Shown here: positions 27,084 through 35,258 of the stretch, piece by piece
Layout: each line of letters opens with the position of its first letter
Position numbering within the stretch: the stretch's first letter is position 1
Origin: JBBQED01 sp038320345
GTDB lineage: Bacteria > Bacteroidota > Bacteroidia > AKYH767-A > OLB10
NCBI GenBank assembly: GCA_038320345.1
Contig: JBBQED010000007.1
Location: 96,829-160,828, forward strand
Direction of reading: 5' to 3'
Length of the DNA stretch: 64,000 nucleotides
Translations under genes and position numbers: made by a program
The notes under the pieces: model-generated
What the model was told of the DNA's origin: nothing
The model's database searches: none
Seen by the model: only the letters and a program-made list of their open reading frames with translations

Positions 27084-27115
27084 ACCCCATGAGCAAACCT
27101 CATGGGGTTTTTTAT
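27084..27115 (+). terminator. rho-independent terminator of the surface-protein unit
   Basis: A perfect ten-base-pair stem rich in G-C (27084-27093 with 27099-27108), loop CAAAC, followed by a T run. It lies 78 bases after the third gene of the unit and before mscL. Confidence 0.88.
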
Positions 27116-27150
27116 TTATTTTAGCCTTTCATTAAAATAAATTAAAAGCT

Positions 27151-27579
27151 ATGGGTCTCATCAAAGAATTTAAAGACTTCGCTATGCGAGGTAATCTCAT
27201 CGATTTTGCAGTCGGTGTAGTTGTAGGAGGAGCATTCGGCAAAGTAACATCTTCATTCGTAGATGGTGTTGTGATGCCGGTTGTAGGAAAAATACTCGGC
27301 GGAGCAGATTTTTCTGATCTCAAATACAAGATTCAGGATGGATCAAAAACAGTTGTGGATTCTGCAGGTAATGTAATGACTAAAGAAGTTCCTGAAGTTT
27401 TTATAAAATATGGGGAGTTCATTACTTCTATCATTGATTTTATTGTTGTAGCATTTGTAATGTTCTTAGTGATTAAAGCAATGAATAATCTAAAGAAAAA
27501 ACAGGAAGATGCGCCCGCACCTCCTCCATCTAATGAGGAAGTATTGCTGAGTGAAATCCGTGATCTCTTAAAAAAATAA
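27151..27579 (+). CDS. mscL: large-conductance mechanosensitive channel
   Basis: MscL forms a homopentameric inner-membrane channel that opens under membrane tension to release solutes on osmotic downshock. The 142-residue protein has the N-terminal amphipathic helix and first transmembrane helix (FAMRGNLIDFAVGVVVGGAFG, shortened in family alignments), a periplasmic loop, a second helix at about 88-110 (FITSIIDFIVVAFVMFL) and a charged C-terminal bundle (SEIRDLLKK). Length and motifs are standard. It stands alone between a terminator and a downstream hairpin. Confidence 0.95.
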   Translation: MGLIKEFKDFAMRGNLIDFAVGVVVGGAFGKVTSSFVDGVVMPVVGKILGGADFSDLKYKIQDGSKTVVDSAGNVMTKEVPEVFIKYGEFITSIIDFIVVAFVMFLVIKAMNNLKKKQEDAPAPPPSNEEVLLSEIRDLLKK

Positions 27580-27591
27580 TCATCCTTAGAA

Positions 27592-27633
27592 ATTAGTCCT
27601 GGTAATTATCCACAGGTAATTATCAGGACTAAT
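27592..27633 (+). terminator. hairpin after mscL, terminator or leader structure
   Basis: A 17-base inverted repeat with one G-U pair (27592-27608 with 27617-27633), loop of eight, 12 bases after the mscL stop and 19 bases before the next ATG. No T run follows, so it may be an mscL 3' end, a processed end, or a structure in the leader of the DUF3078 gene. Confidence 0.5.
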
Positions 27634-27652
27634 CAAATTAATAAATAAACAC

Positions 27653-28588
27653 ATGAAAAAAATTATACTAGCTCTCCTATGCCTTATTTTCATCAATACG
27701 ACAGCAAAATCACAAGCACCTGCAGGTACAGATACACTGTGGAGAAAAGGTAGCATATTTGCATTTAACTTCAATCAAGTGAATTTTAGCAACTGGGCAG
27801 GTGGTGGTGAAAACTCCATATCCTTATCAGCATTAGGATCGATGTATGCGAATTATAAATCAGGTAGAATTGCTTGGGATAATAATCTCGAATTAGGCTA
27901 CGGATTTTTAAAACAAGGTGATCTTCAACTTAGGAAAAATGAAGATAAAATCAACTTGACTACTAAAATCGGATATGATGCCACAAACAAAGCAAAGTGG
28001 TATTACACAGCACAATTTGACTTCAAATCTCAATTTACACCGGGCTATACCTATATTGACAGTAACGATACTAAAGTCGAAATATCCAAATTTGCAGCGC
28101 CTGCTTATATGCTATTCTCATTGGGTATGGATTATAAACCTAACGATAATTTCTCCGTATTTCTATCTCCTCTTACTTTAAAATTAACGATAGTTAATGA
28201 AAAAAAATATACGGAGTTCGCTCCAGCCTATGGAGTAGAACAAGGTAAAACTTCCAGGACTGAATTAGGTTCTTATTTGAATGTCAAATTTCAGAAAGAA
28301 ATCTTGACTAATGTGAAACTGATTACTAAAGTGGATCTCTTCAGCAATTACAAAGATAATCCTGACCATATCGATGTCAACTGGGATCTTCTATTAGCGA
28401 TGAAAGTTAATAAGGCTATTACCGTAAGCTTCTTCACGCAAGTAATCTATGACCACGATATCGAAATACCTTTGTATGAAGGTTCAGGAAGAGATAAAGT
28501 TCAAGTGGGTGTTGGTCCGCGTACTCAGTTTAAACAATCATTTGGCATAGGACTTACCTATAAACTTGAAGGATACTCTGTTAGATAA
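27653..28588 (+). CDS. DUF3078 domain-containing outer-membrane protein
   Basis: A 311-residue exported protein with signal peptide at residues 1-20 (ending AKSQ). The body matches the Bacteroidota family DUF3078: LWRKGSIFAFNFNQVNFSNWAGGGENS near residue 28 in shortened form, repeated amphipathic beta-strands with aromatic girdles, and a C-terminal strand ending GIGLTYKLEGY as in outer-membrane barrels. The family has no defined function. The gene is isolated between two hairpins and is presumably monocistronic. Confidence 0.82.
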   Translation: MKKIILALLCLIFINTTAKSQAPAGTDTLWRKGSIFAFNFNQVNFSNWAGGGENSISLSALGSMYANYKSGRIAWDNNLELGYGFLKQGDLQLRKNEDKINLTTKIGYDATNKAKWYYTAQFDFKSQFTPGYTYIDSNDTKVEISKFAAPAYMLFSLGMDYKPNDNFSVFLSPLTLKLTIVNEKKYTEFAPAYGVEQGKTSRTELGSYLNVKFQKEILTNVKLITKVDLFSNYKDNPDHIDVNWDLLLAMKVNKAITVSFFTQVIYDHDIEIPLYEGSGRDKVQVGVGPRTQFKQSFGIGLTYKLEGYSVR

Positions 28589-28607
28589 AAACTATTAACT
28601 CTTTTTT

Positions 28608-28639
28608 AAAGGCTTGCCTCTGGGCAGGCCTTTTTTTTT
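28608..28639 (+). terminator. rho-independent terminator after the DUF3078 gene
   Basis: An eleven-pair stem with one G-U (28608-28618 with 28623-28633), tetraloop, and nine T in a row, ending just before the promoter box of the next gene. Confidence 0.9.
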
Positions 28640-28646
28640 ACTTTCG
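28639..28646 (+). promoter_or_regulatory. -7 promoter element four bases before an ATG
   Basis: TACTTTCG matches TAnnTTTG at seven of eight positions. It overlaps the end of the preceding T tract and ends four bases before the helicase start codon, which would put the transcription start at or next to the ATG. Confidence 0.35.
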
Positions 28647-28650
28647 AAGG

Positions 28651-31600
28651 ATGGGACTTTTAATATACCGTTCATCAGCCGGATCCGGTAAAACTTTTAC
28701 GTTGGTAAAACTCTACCTGCAAAAAGTATTGCAATATCCATCATTGTACAAAAATATCCTCGCCATAACTTTTACGAATAAGGCAACGGAAGAGATGAAG
28801 ACCCGAATTATTGAAGAACTTGAAATTTTGTCGAAGGGTGATGATTCAAAATACAGGTCATTTTTAATGGACGTACTTCATGTTGATGAACCTCAGATTA
28901 GAAAAAATGCAAAGGAAGTGCTCACCAGAATACTTCACGATTACTCATCGTTTGCAATTTCTACCATCGATAGTTATTTTCAAATTCTTTCTCGAACATT
29001 AGCCAAAGAATTAAATCTTCCGGTCAAATATGAAATTGAATTAGATTCACAGCGGGTATGCGCCGCCGTTAGTGATCATTTACTAGCAGATGCAGGAAGA
29101 GTTAGTACTACTACGCTTTGGTTAAAAGACATGCTGTTAGATCGCCTAGATAATAATAAGAACTGGAATCTACGACCTGATTTAAAAAAAATCAGCTATG
29201 AACTACTTTTTAGTGAGGATGCACGGGATCTAGCCCTAAAAGCTACTCCGGAATTAATTTTAGAATTGATTGCTGCATTAAAAAATATTAGAAATGAAGT
29301 AGAAGAATACATGCGAAGTTTAGGAACAGCGGCTGTAAATTCTATAGAAAAAGCTGGATTTAATGTTACTGATTTCGCATATACTTCTGGTGGACCAGTA
29401 GGTACTTTTTATAAAATCGCCAATCCACGATCAGGAAGTAAAGAATTCAAATTCGGAAAAAGAATAGCGGATGCTGTTGAAGATCCTGATAAATTGCTTA
29501 CTAAAATAAATCAGAAAAATCAGAGACTAAAAGACTTGGCGCATCAGGAGCTTCACCCGCTGTTAAGTCAAGCACTAGATTATTACTCGGAAAAAAAAGA
29601 AGCCTATATTTCATCTGTAGAAGTACTCCGCATGATTTATCTTGCTGGTATTACAGGAAATCTTAATGAAAAATTGATTGCCTTCCGAGATGAGTTTCAG
29701 CTCTTCCTTCTAAGTGATACAACACGCATTCTGAGAGAAGTTATTAAGGATAATGATGCTCCATTCATCTATGAGAAAACTGGAAATCTTTTCAAACATC
29801 TTTTTATTGATGAGTTTCAAGATACTAGTAATGAACAATGGGAAATATTACGTCCCCTAGTTTCCAATTCTATTGGGAGTGGAAATGATGTATTGCTCGT
29901 TGGAGATGCCAAGCAATCTATCTATCGTTGGAGAGGTGGAAACATGCATTTGATTTTAAATGGAGTTCAGCAGGAATTAAAAAGATTTAAAGAACTGATC
30001 ACTCAAGAAAATCTTAGCACTAACTACCGAAGCCTTGGAAATATTGTGAATTTCAACAATAATTTTTTTGTAAAAGCAGCAGTTTATGCTGGAAGACTCG
30101 AGAATTCTGACCCCGCTGTATTTGATCTGGCTTACAGTGAAGATGGGGTTCATCAGGCATTCCTCCCCGAGCGAAAGGATAAAGGAATAATTGAATTTGC
30201 ATTTTTCAACAACCCTAAAAAGAAAAAAAATAAACCAGAAGACGACGAAGAAAATAATGAGTCTGATGAACATTGGAAAACAAAAGCGCTCAGCTATCTT
30301 GATAAAACATTGGATGAATTACATGCAAGAAATATTGCATTGAAAGATATTGCACTACTTGTCAGAACCAATACCCATGAAAAAGAAATTGCAGATTACT
30401 TATATCAAGGAAATAAATTTGCATTTATCTCTGGAAATTCATTGTTAATTTCCGCCAACCCCGCTTGTCGATTTTTATTAAACTGCTTGCGAATATTACT
30501 AAATGATGAAGAACCCTTATTACATTTAGAAATTAGTCATTTTCTGTCAGAGGTTGATCAACAAGAATCCAGCAAAGAAATACCTTTTGCAAAGAAAGAA
30601 ATTTTAAATTCAAAGGATTCGTGGGCTCGTCGACAACTCTTAACACAGCGCAACTATCTCCTTTCACTTCCAGTCGATCTTGCTTTTGTAAAAATTCTTG
30701 AATTAGCAAACCTCACTAAACCAGATCCCTTTATTGATAAATTTTCGGATCTCATCATGGAATATACTGGAAAATCTGGAACAGGAATTTCTGAATTTTT
30801 GAACTGGTGGGATGAAAATGTGGATTTAAAAAAATGGAGCATTGAAATTCCGGAAAATACAAATGCTATTAGAATACTCTCTATACATCGTTCAAAAGGG
30901 TTACAATTTCCAGTAGTAATTATACCTTTCCTAGATTGGAGTTTTATTCCGAATAAAAATGAAGTTATTTGGGCACTAACAGAAAATCAACCCTTTGATA
31001 TGCTTAAAAAAGTTCCAGTAAAAGCTACGAAAGCTCTTATTGATAGTTATTTTGCTCATGATTATATCGAAGAATGTAGAGAAAGTTATCTTGACAATTT
31101 AAACTTGCTTTATGTTGCCTTTACAAGAGCTGAAAAACAGTTGCATGTTTTTGGAAGTAGTTCATCTCCGAAAACTAATATCGGAAATTTTGCAATGAAC
31201 ACTTTACTTGAATTACCAGCATATCAGGGAAATGTTCAGCAGGATGGTTCTTACTTATTAAAAATCGGTGAGTCATATATTGAAGATGATTTGAAGGAAG
31301 CTACTCCTAAAAAATATACTTTATATGCACCAATGCCATTGGAAGCAATAACTCCGAATTATCCAGAAAATATTCATTCGGAAATTCCATCACTACAAAC
31401 ACGATTTGATTCAGCTCAAATAATTTTCGGGAATCAGGTACATGAAGTATTAAACAGAATGCGTACAAAAACAGATCTGAAAAATGCAGTTCATAAAATT
31501 TCACTGAAGTATAGTTTATTTCAGAAACCTGAACAAATTGCATCACTTACAAAAACAGTTTCAGAAGTTTGGGAATTGATGGAAAATTATGGCTGGACAA

Positions 31601-31848
31601 ATCCTCAATTGCAAGTTGAAAGTGAGCCTGAAATTTGTGATAAACTCGGACAAAGTCATCGACCAGATCGGGTATTAATTGATGGTACGAAAGCTATTGT
31701 GCTGGATTTTAAAACTGGAATAGCAGACGATTTGCATCATGCGCAAGTGAAGGGATATTGTGCGCTTCTTGAAAAAGCTGGCTATAATCCAGTAGAAGGT
31801 CATCTCATTTATACTGGAGAGGTTAGGGCCGAATTTGTAACAGCCTGA
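28651..31848 (+). CDS. UvrD-family helicase/PD-(D/E)XK nuclease (AddA/RecB-like)
   Basis: A 1065-residue superfamily 1 helicase fused to a RecB-type nuclease; such proteins process double-strand breaks for RecA loading. Walker A SSAGSGKTFTL at residues 8-18, motif Ia AITFTNKATEEMK, Walker B LFIDEFQDTS near 387, motif III GDAKQSIYRWRGG near 416, motif V LSIHRSKGLQFP near 750, motif VI NLLYVAFTRAEKQL near 825. The C-terminal nuclease core is DRVLIDG...VLDFKTG near 1010-1030. The usual AddB-like partner is not adjacent. The start MGLLIYRSSAGSGKT is typical of the Bacteroidota subfamily. Confidence 0.88.
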   Translation: MGLLIYRSSAGSGKTFTLVKLYLQKVLQYPSLYKNILAITFTNKATEEMKTRIIEELEILSKGDDSKYRSFLMDVLHVDEPQIRKNAKEVLTRILHDYSSFAISTIDSYFQILSRTLAKELNLPVKYEIELDSQRVCAAVSDHLLADAGRVSTTTLWLKDMLLDRLDNNKNWNLRPDLKKISYELLFSEDARDLALKATPELILELIAALKNIRNEVEEYMRSLGTAAVNSIEKAGFNVTDFAYTSGGPVGTFYKIANPRSGSKEFKFGKRIADAVEDPDKLLTKINQKNQRLKDLAHQELHPLLSQALDYYSEKKEAYISSVEVLRMIYLAGITGNLNEKLIAFRDEFQLFLLSDTTRILREVIKDNDAPFIYEKTGNLFKHLFIDEFQDTSNEQWEILRPLVSNSIGSGNDVLLVGDAKQSIYRWRGGNMHLILNGVQQELKRFKELITQENLSTNYRSLGNIVNFNNNFFVKAAVYAGRLENSDPAVFDLAYSEDGVHQAFLPERKDKGIIEFAFFNNPKKKKNKPEDDEENNESDEHWKTKALSYLDKTLDELHARNIALKDIALLVRTNTHEKEIADYLYQGNKFAFISGNSLLISANPACRFLLNCLRILLNDEEPLLHLEISHFLSEVDQQESSKEIPFAKKEILNSKDSWARRQLLTQRNYLLSLPVDLAFVKILELANLTKPDPFIDKFSDLIMEYTGKSGTGISEFLNWWDENVDLKKWSIEIPENTNAIRILSIHRSKGLQFPVVIIPFLDWSFIPNKNEVIWALTENQPFDMLKKVPVKATKALIDSYFAHDYIEECRESYLDNLNLLYVAFTRAEKQLHVFGSSSSPKTNIGNFAMNTLLELPAYQGNVQQDGSYLLKIGESYIEDDLKEATPKKYTLYAPMPLEAITPNYPENIHSEIPSLQTRFDSAQIIFGNQVHEVLNRMRTKTDLKNAVHKISLKYSLFQKPEQIASLTKTVSEVWELMENYGWTNPQLQVESEPEICDKLGQSHRPDRVLIDGTKAIVLDFKTGIADDLHHAQVKGYCALLEKAGYNPVEGHLIYTGEVRAEFVTA

Positions 31849-31902
31849 TAATGAAATTTTTCGTATGAAAAATTCTTTTCAAATAAGTGAGTGTATTGGT
31901 TT

Positions 31903-31933
31903 TTCGCTAACCGGAACAAGAGCAGTATCTTTG
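31903..31933 (+). promoter_or_regulatory. pruA promoter
   Basis: TTCG (31903-31906), a 19-base spacer and TATCTTTG (31926-31933) fit the -33 TTTG / -7 TAnnTTTG pattern with ideal spacing and an exact -7 box. The leader to the ATG would be about 30 bases. Confidence 0.55.
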
Positions 31934-31968
31934 CGCCTCGAATCTGAATTTTAAAACATCGAATAATT

Positions 31969-33600
31969 ATGTCAAACGGAATTTATTCTATTCAACAAGC
32001 AATCAATGAACCTGTGCTCAATTACGCACCAGGAAGTCAAGAAAGAAAAAATCTTAAAGCTGCTCTTGAAAAAATGCGTAGTGAAGTGATTCAAGTCCCA
32101 ATGTATATTGATGGGAAAGCTATTCATACCGATAAGAAAAACGAAATACGCCCACCACATGATCATCAGCATTTGCTAGGTCATTATTCTGTAGGGGATG
32201 CTTCACATGTAAAATCAGCAATTGATGCTGCATTAAAAGCTCGTAAGGCATGGAGTGAAATGGAATGGGAACAAAGAGCTTCCATTTTTTTAAAAGCTGC
32301 TGATTTGCTCGCAGGGCCTTATCGTGCTACTATCAATGCAGCTACTATGCTAGGACAAAGCAAGAATGCTTATCAAGCAGAAATTGATGCAGCTTGTGAG
32401 ATGATTGATTTTCTACGTTTCAATGTACAGTATGCAAGAGAAATATATCAACAACAACCTATTTCTTCCAAGGGAGTATTTAACCGCGTTGAACATCGTC
32501 CACTTGAAGGATTTGTGTTTGCATTAACGCCATTCAATTTCACAGCTATCGCAGGAAATCTACCATCGTCAGTGGCAATGATGGGAAATACCGTTGTATG
32601 GAAACCTGCATTTACGCAGATATATGCTGCAAGAGTGCTGATGGAAGTATTTATGGAAGCTGGTTTACCTGCAGGTGTTATCAATCTGATTTATGTTGGC
32701 GGGAGTGCAGCTGGAGATATCATTTTCAGTCATCCTGATTTCGCAGGTATTCACTTTACTGGGTCAACGGGTGTATTCCAAGGAATCTGGAAAACTATTG
32801 GTGAAAACATTTCGAAATACAAAACATATCCGCGAATCGTAGGTGAAACGGGAGGTAAAGATTTTATCATCGCTCATTCTTCTGCCAATGTTGCAGAAGT
32901 AGTTACTGCTTTTAGCCGTGGTGCATTTGAATATCAAGGACAAAAATGTAGTGCTGCTTCAAGAGGATATATTCCATCGAATCTTTGGCCTGCAGTGAAG
33001 GAAGGATTAACGAAGGATCTTGCCAGTATGAAAATTGGTCCAACGGAGGATTTTGGAAATTTTATTAATGCCGTAATCGACGAAAAAGCATTTGACAAAA
33101 TCGCTACCTATATTGATAATGCAAAAGCAAGTAAAGACACGGAAATAATTGCAGGAGGAACATATGATAAAAGTAAAGGCTATTTCATCAGCCCAACAAT
33201 TATCGTAACGAAAGATCCAAAATACATTACAATGTGTGAGGAGATTTTCGGTCCAGTATTGACATTATACGTTTATGATGAAAATAAATTCGAAGAAACT
33301 TGTGAAATCGTAGATAGCACTAGTGTATATGCATTAACAGGTGCAGTACTGGCAAAAGATCGCTACGCGATTGAAATTGCTACTAAGAAATTAGTGAATT
33401 CTGCGGGCAACTTTTACATCAATGATAAATGTACAGGTGCGGTAGTCGGTCAGCAGCCTTTTGGAGGAGCTCGTGCTTCTGGAACAAATGATAAAGCTGG
33501 CTCGTTGATTAATCTACTACGGTGGGTTTCTCCACGTACCATTAAAGAGACTTTAGTACCGGCTACGGATTACCGCTATCCATTTCTCGACAAAGAATAA
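31969..33600 (+). CDS. pruA: L-glutamate gamma-semialdehyde (1-pyrroline-5-carboxylate) dehydrogenase
   Basis: Oxidises glutamate semialdehyde from proline or arginine breakdown to glutamate with NAD+. The 543-residue length is that of the stand-alone (RocA/mitochondrial ALDH4-like) enzyme. Aldehyde dehydrogenase signatures: LTPFNFTAIAGNLPS near residue 187, FTGSTGVF near 262, VGETGGKDF near 296 with the active-site Glu region, and the catalytic Cys in YQGQKCSAASR near 327; C-terminal QQPFGGARASGTNDKAG. Proline dehydrogenase is not encoded here, so it is a monocistronic unit with its own promoter and terminator. Confidence 0.94.
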   Translation: MSNGIYSIQQAINEPVLNYAPGSQERKNLKAALEKMRSEVIQVPMYIDGKAIHTDKKNEIRPPHDHQHLLGHYSVGDASHVKSAIDAALKARKAWSEMEWEQRASIFLKAADLLAGPYRATINAATMLGQSKNAYQAEIDAACEMIDFLRFNVQYAREIYQQQPISSKGVFNRVEHRPLEGFVFALTPFNFTAIAGNLPSSVAMMGNTVVWKPAFTQIYAARVLMEVFMEAGLPAGVINLIYVGGSAAGDIIFSHPDFAGIHFTGSTGVFQGIWKTIGENISKYKTYPRIVGETGGKDFIIAHSSANVAEVVTAFSRGAFEYQGQKCSAASRGYIPSNLWPAVKEGLTKDLASMKIGPTEDFGNFINAVIDEKAFDKIATYIDNAKASKDTEIIAGGTYDKSKGYFISPTIIVTKDPKYITMCEEIFGPVLTLYVYDENKFEETCEIVDSTSVYALTGAVLAKDRYAIEIATKKLVNSAGNFYINDKCTGAVVGQQPFGGARASGTNDKAGSLINLLRWVSPRTIKETLVPATDYRYPFLDKE

Positions 33601-33614
33601 GTAATTACAAGAAT

Positions 33615-33644
33615 GCCCCGAAAATAAATTCGGGGCTTTTTTTT
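33615..33644 (+). terminator. rho-independent terminator of pruA
   Basis: An eight-pair G-C-rich stem (33615-33622 with 33629-33636), six-base loop and eight T. It touches the 3' end of the convergent ABC ATPase gene and may slow transcription from that side too. Confidence 0.88.
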
Positions 33645-34569
33645 AATTCATCATACGTTCGGCACTCTCTGTAAGTTTGAGGAATAAATCCTCTAATTGA
33701 CGACGCGACTCAATAGAAAAAACATCAAAGCCTTCGTTTAAAAACCAGCGATTTAATTCAGGTACATCAGCTAAGTGAATTTGAAACCGTATGGTATCTT
33801 GATCACTGCCTTTATAAACTGCATTCCATTTCGACATTTTAATTTTGTCTATTGCTTCAGCAACTTTGTTGATATTAACAGATACTATTCTGTCTTCATC
33901 CGACAGTAAAACTTTTAACTCGCCCTGAGCAACAGTTTTTCCTTTATTGATGATCGCAAGTCGGTTAGCAATAAGTTCCAATTCAGGGAGAATATGCGAA
34001 GAGAGAAAAATTGTTTTCCCTTTATCTTTACTCAAGGACAAAATCAAATTTCGAATATCGATAATTCCTTGAGGATCTAAACCTGTTGTAGGTTCATCAA
34101 GAATGATTAGTTCAGGATCATGTACTAATGCTTGGGCTAATCCCAACCGTTGCTTCATTCCATGAGAGTAATTTTTAACCAGATCGTCACCCCGACCGCT
34201 TAACCCAACAAATTCAAGTAATTCATCAATACGCTTTCCATTGACTTGAACTCCAGATAATCGTGCTAGAAGTTCAAGATTTTTTTTTGCTGTAAGATAA
34301 CGGTAGAAGTCAGGTTTCTCAACTATACAACCAATTCGGCTCAGTATTTTTATACGGTGTGTTGATAGATCCTGATTAAATATTTTTATACTCCCAGATG
34401 TGGGTTTTATTAAAGATAAAAGCATTCGGATCGTGGTACTTTTTCCGGCTCCATTGGGACCTAAAAAACCAAAAACATCACCCCGAAAAACTTCCATATC
34501 AAGGTTATCTACAGCATGAAATTCGCCGTAGCTCTTATTTAATCCTCTTACTTCAATTATCCTTTCCAT
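33643..34569 (-). CDS. ABC transporter ATP-binding protein (BcrA/drug-export type), no adjacent permease
   Basis: A 308-residue nucleotide-binding subunit. Walker A GPNGAGKSTT near residue 38, Q-loop region IGCIVEKPDFY, signature YSHGMKQRLGLAQAL near 135, Walker B LIILDEPTTGLD near 155, switch His in LSSHI. The roughly 85-residue C-terminal extension is typical of BcrA/CcmA-like exporters with a separate membrane subunit. No permease lies beside it: the gene starts one base after the glutathione peroxidase stop and ends at the pruA terminator. Transported substrate is unknown; the coupling to a peroxidase gene is noted, not explained. Confidence 0.87.
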   Translation of the reverse strand: MERIIEVRGLNKSYGEFHAVDNLDMEVFRGDVFGFLGPNGAGKSTTIRMLLSLIKPTSGSIKIFNQDLSTHRIKILSRIGCIVEKPDFYRYLTAKKNLELLARLSGVQVNGKRIDELLEFVGLSGRGDDLVKNYSHGMKQRLGLAQALVHDPELIILDEPTTGLDPQGIIDIRNLILSLSKDKGKTIFLSSHILPELELIANRLAIINKGKTVAQGELKVLLSDEDRIVSVNINKVAEAIDKIKMSKWNAVYKGSDQDTIRFQIHLADVPELNRWFLNEGFDVFSIESRRQLEDLFLKLTESAERMMN

Positions 34570-34570
34570 C

Positions 34571-35137
34571 TCAGCCAGTAATTACCGGATTCAGTGGATC
34601 AATAGCCGGGCTTAAACAAGCTATTAATTCACCATTTTCATCGATTAAATATTTGTAGAAATTCCATGTAGGTTCTTGAGCATTCCATCCATTTTTTTTA
34701 GGATCAGATAACCATTGATACAATGGATGGCGAAGACTTCCTTTTATTTCAACCTTGCGGAATAGCGGAAAAGTAACTCCATAATTGGCTTCGCAAAAAG
34801 CTGCAATTTCATGTTCATCACCGGGCTCTTGTGCACCGAAATCATTACTAGGAAATGCAAGTACTGCAACTTTTTCTGCAAAATTTTCATGCAATTTTTC
34901 AAGAGTAGCGTATTGAGGTGTATATCCACATTCGGAAGCCGTATTTACAATCAGTAATTTCTTTCCTTTATACTTTGAGAGAGAGACCGGATTGCCATTA
35001 ATATCTTTCAATGAAATATCATAAATGGATGAAAGAGACTTAGCACCTTCAGGCGCAGAGATGATCGTATTATTTGACATTCTTTTTAGGATTGGATAGA
35101 ATAAATTTTTCAGGAAGGCTGGAATAGGAAGTGACAT
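34571..35137 (-). CDS. glutathione peroxidase-family thiol peroxidase
   Basis: A 188-residue GPx-fold peroxidase using Cys instead of selenocysteine. The catalytic tetrad is visible: Cys70 in NTASECGYTPQY, Gln103 in SNDFGAQEPG, Trp158 and Asn159 in PTWNFYKYL. Cys115 in IAAFCEANYG is placed as the resolving Cys of thioredoxin-dependent (2-Cys) members, so thioredoxin rather than glutathione is the likely reductant. About 20 residues precede an alternative start (MSNN), possibly an amphipathic extension. It shares a transcript with the ABC ATPase, with one base between them. Confidence 0.9.
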   Translation of the reverse strand: MSLPIPAFLKNLFYPILKRMSNNTIISAPEGAKSLSSIYDISLKDINGNPVSLSKYKGKKLLIVNTASECGYTPQYATLEKLHENFAEKVAVLAFPSNDFGAQEPGDEHEIAAFCEANYGVTFPLFRKVEIKGSLRHPLYQWLSDPKKNGWNAQEPTWNFYKYLIDENGELIACLSPAIDPLNPVITG

Positions 35138-35258
35138 CGTGGTATAACAATTAAAAATAGAAAATGTTCAGGGTAACAATTAAAAAAGTGGGTTTTAGAA
35201 GATTACCAACTCTATCATAACCCAAATCATGATTCAAGTTTCCTGATGAGTGAAAATC

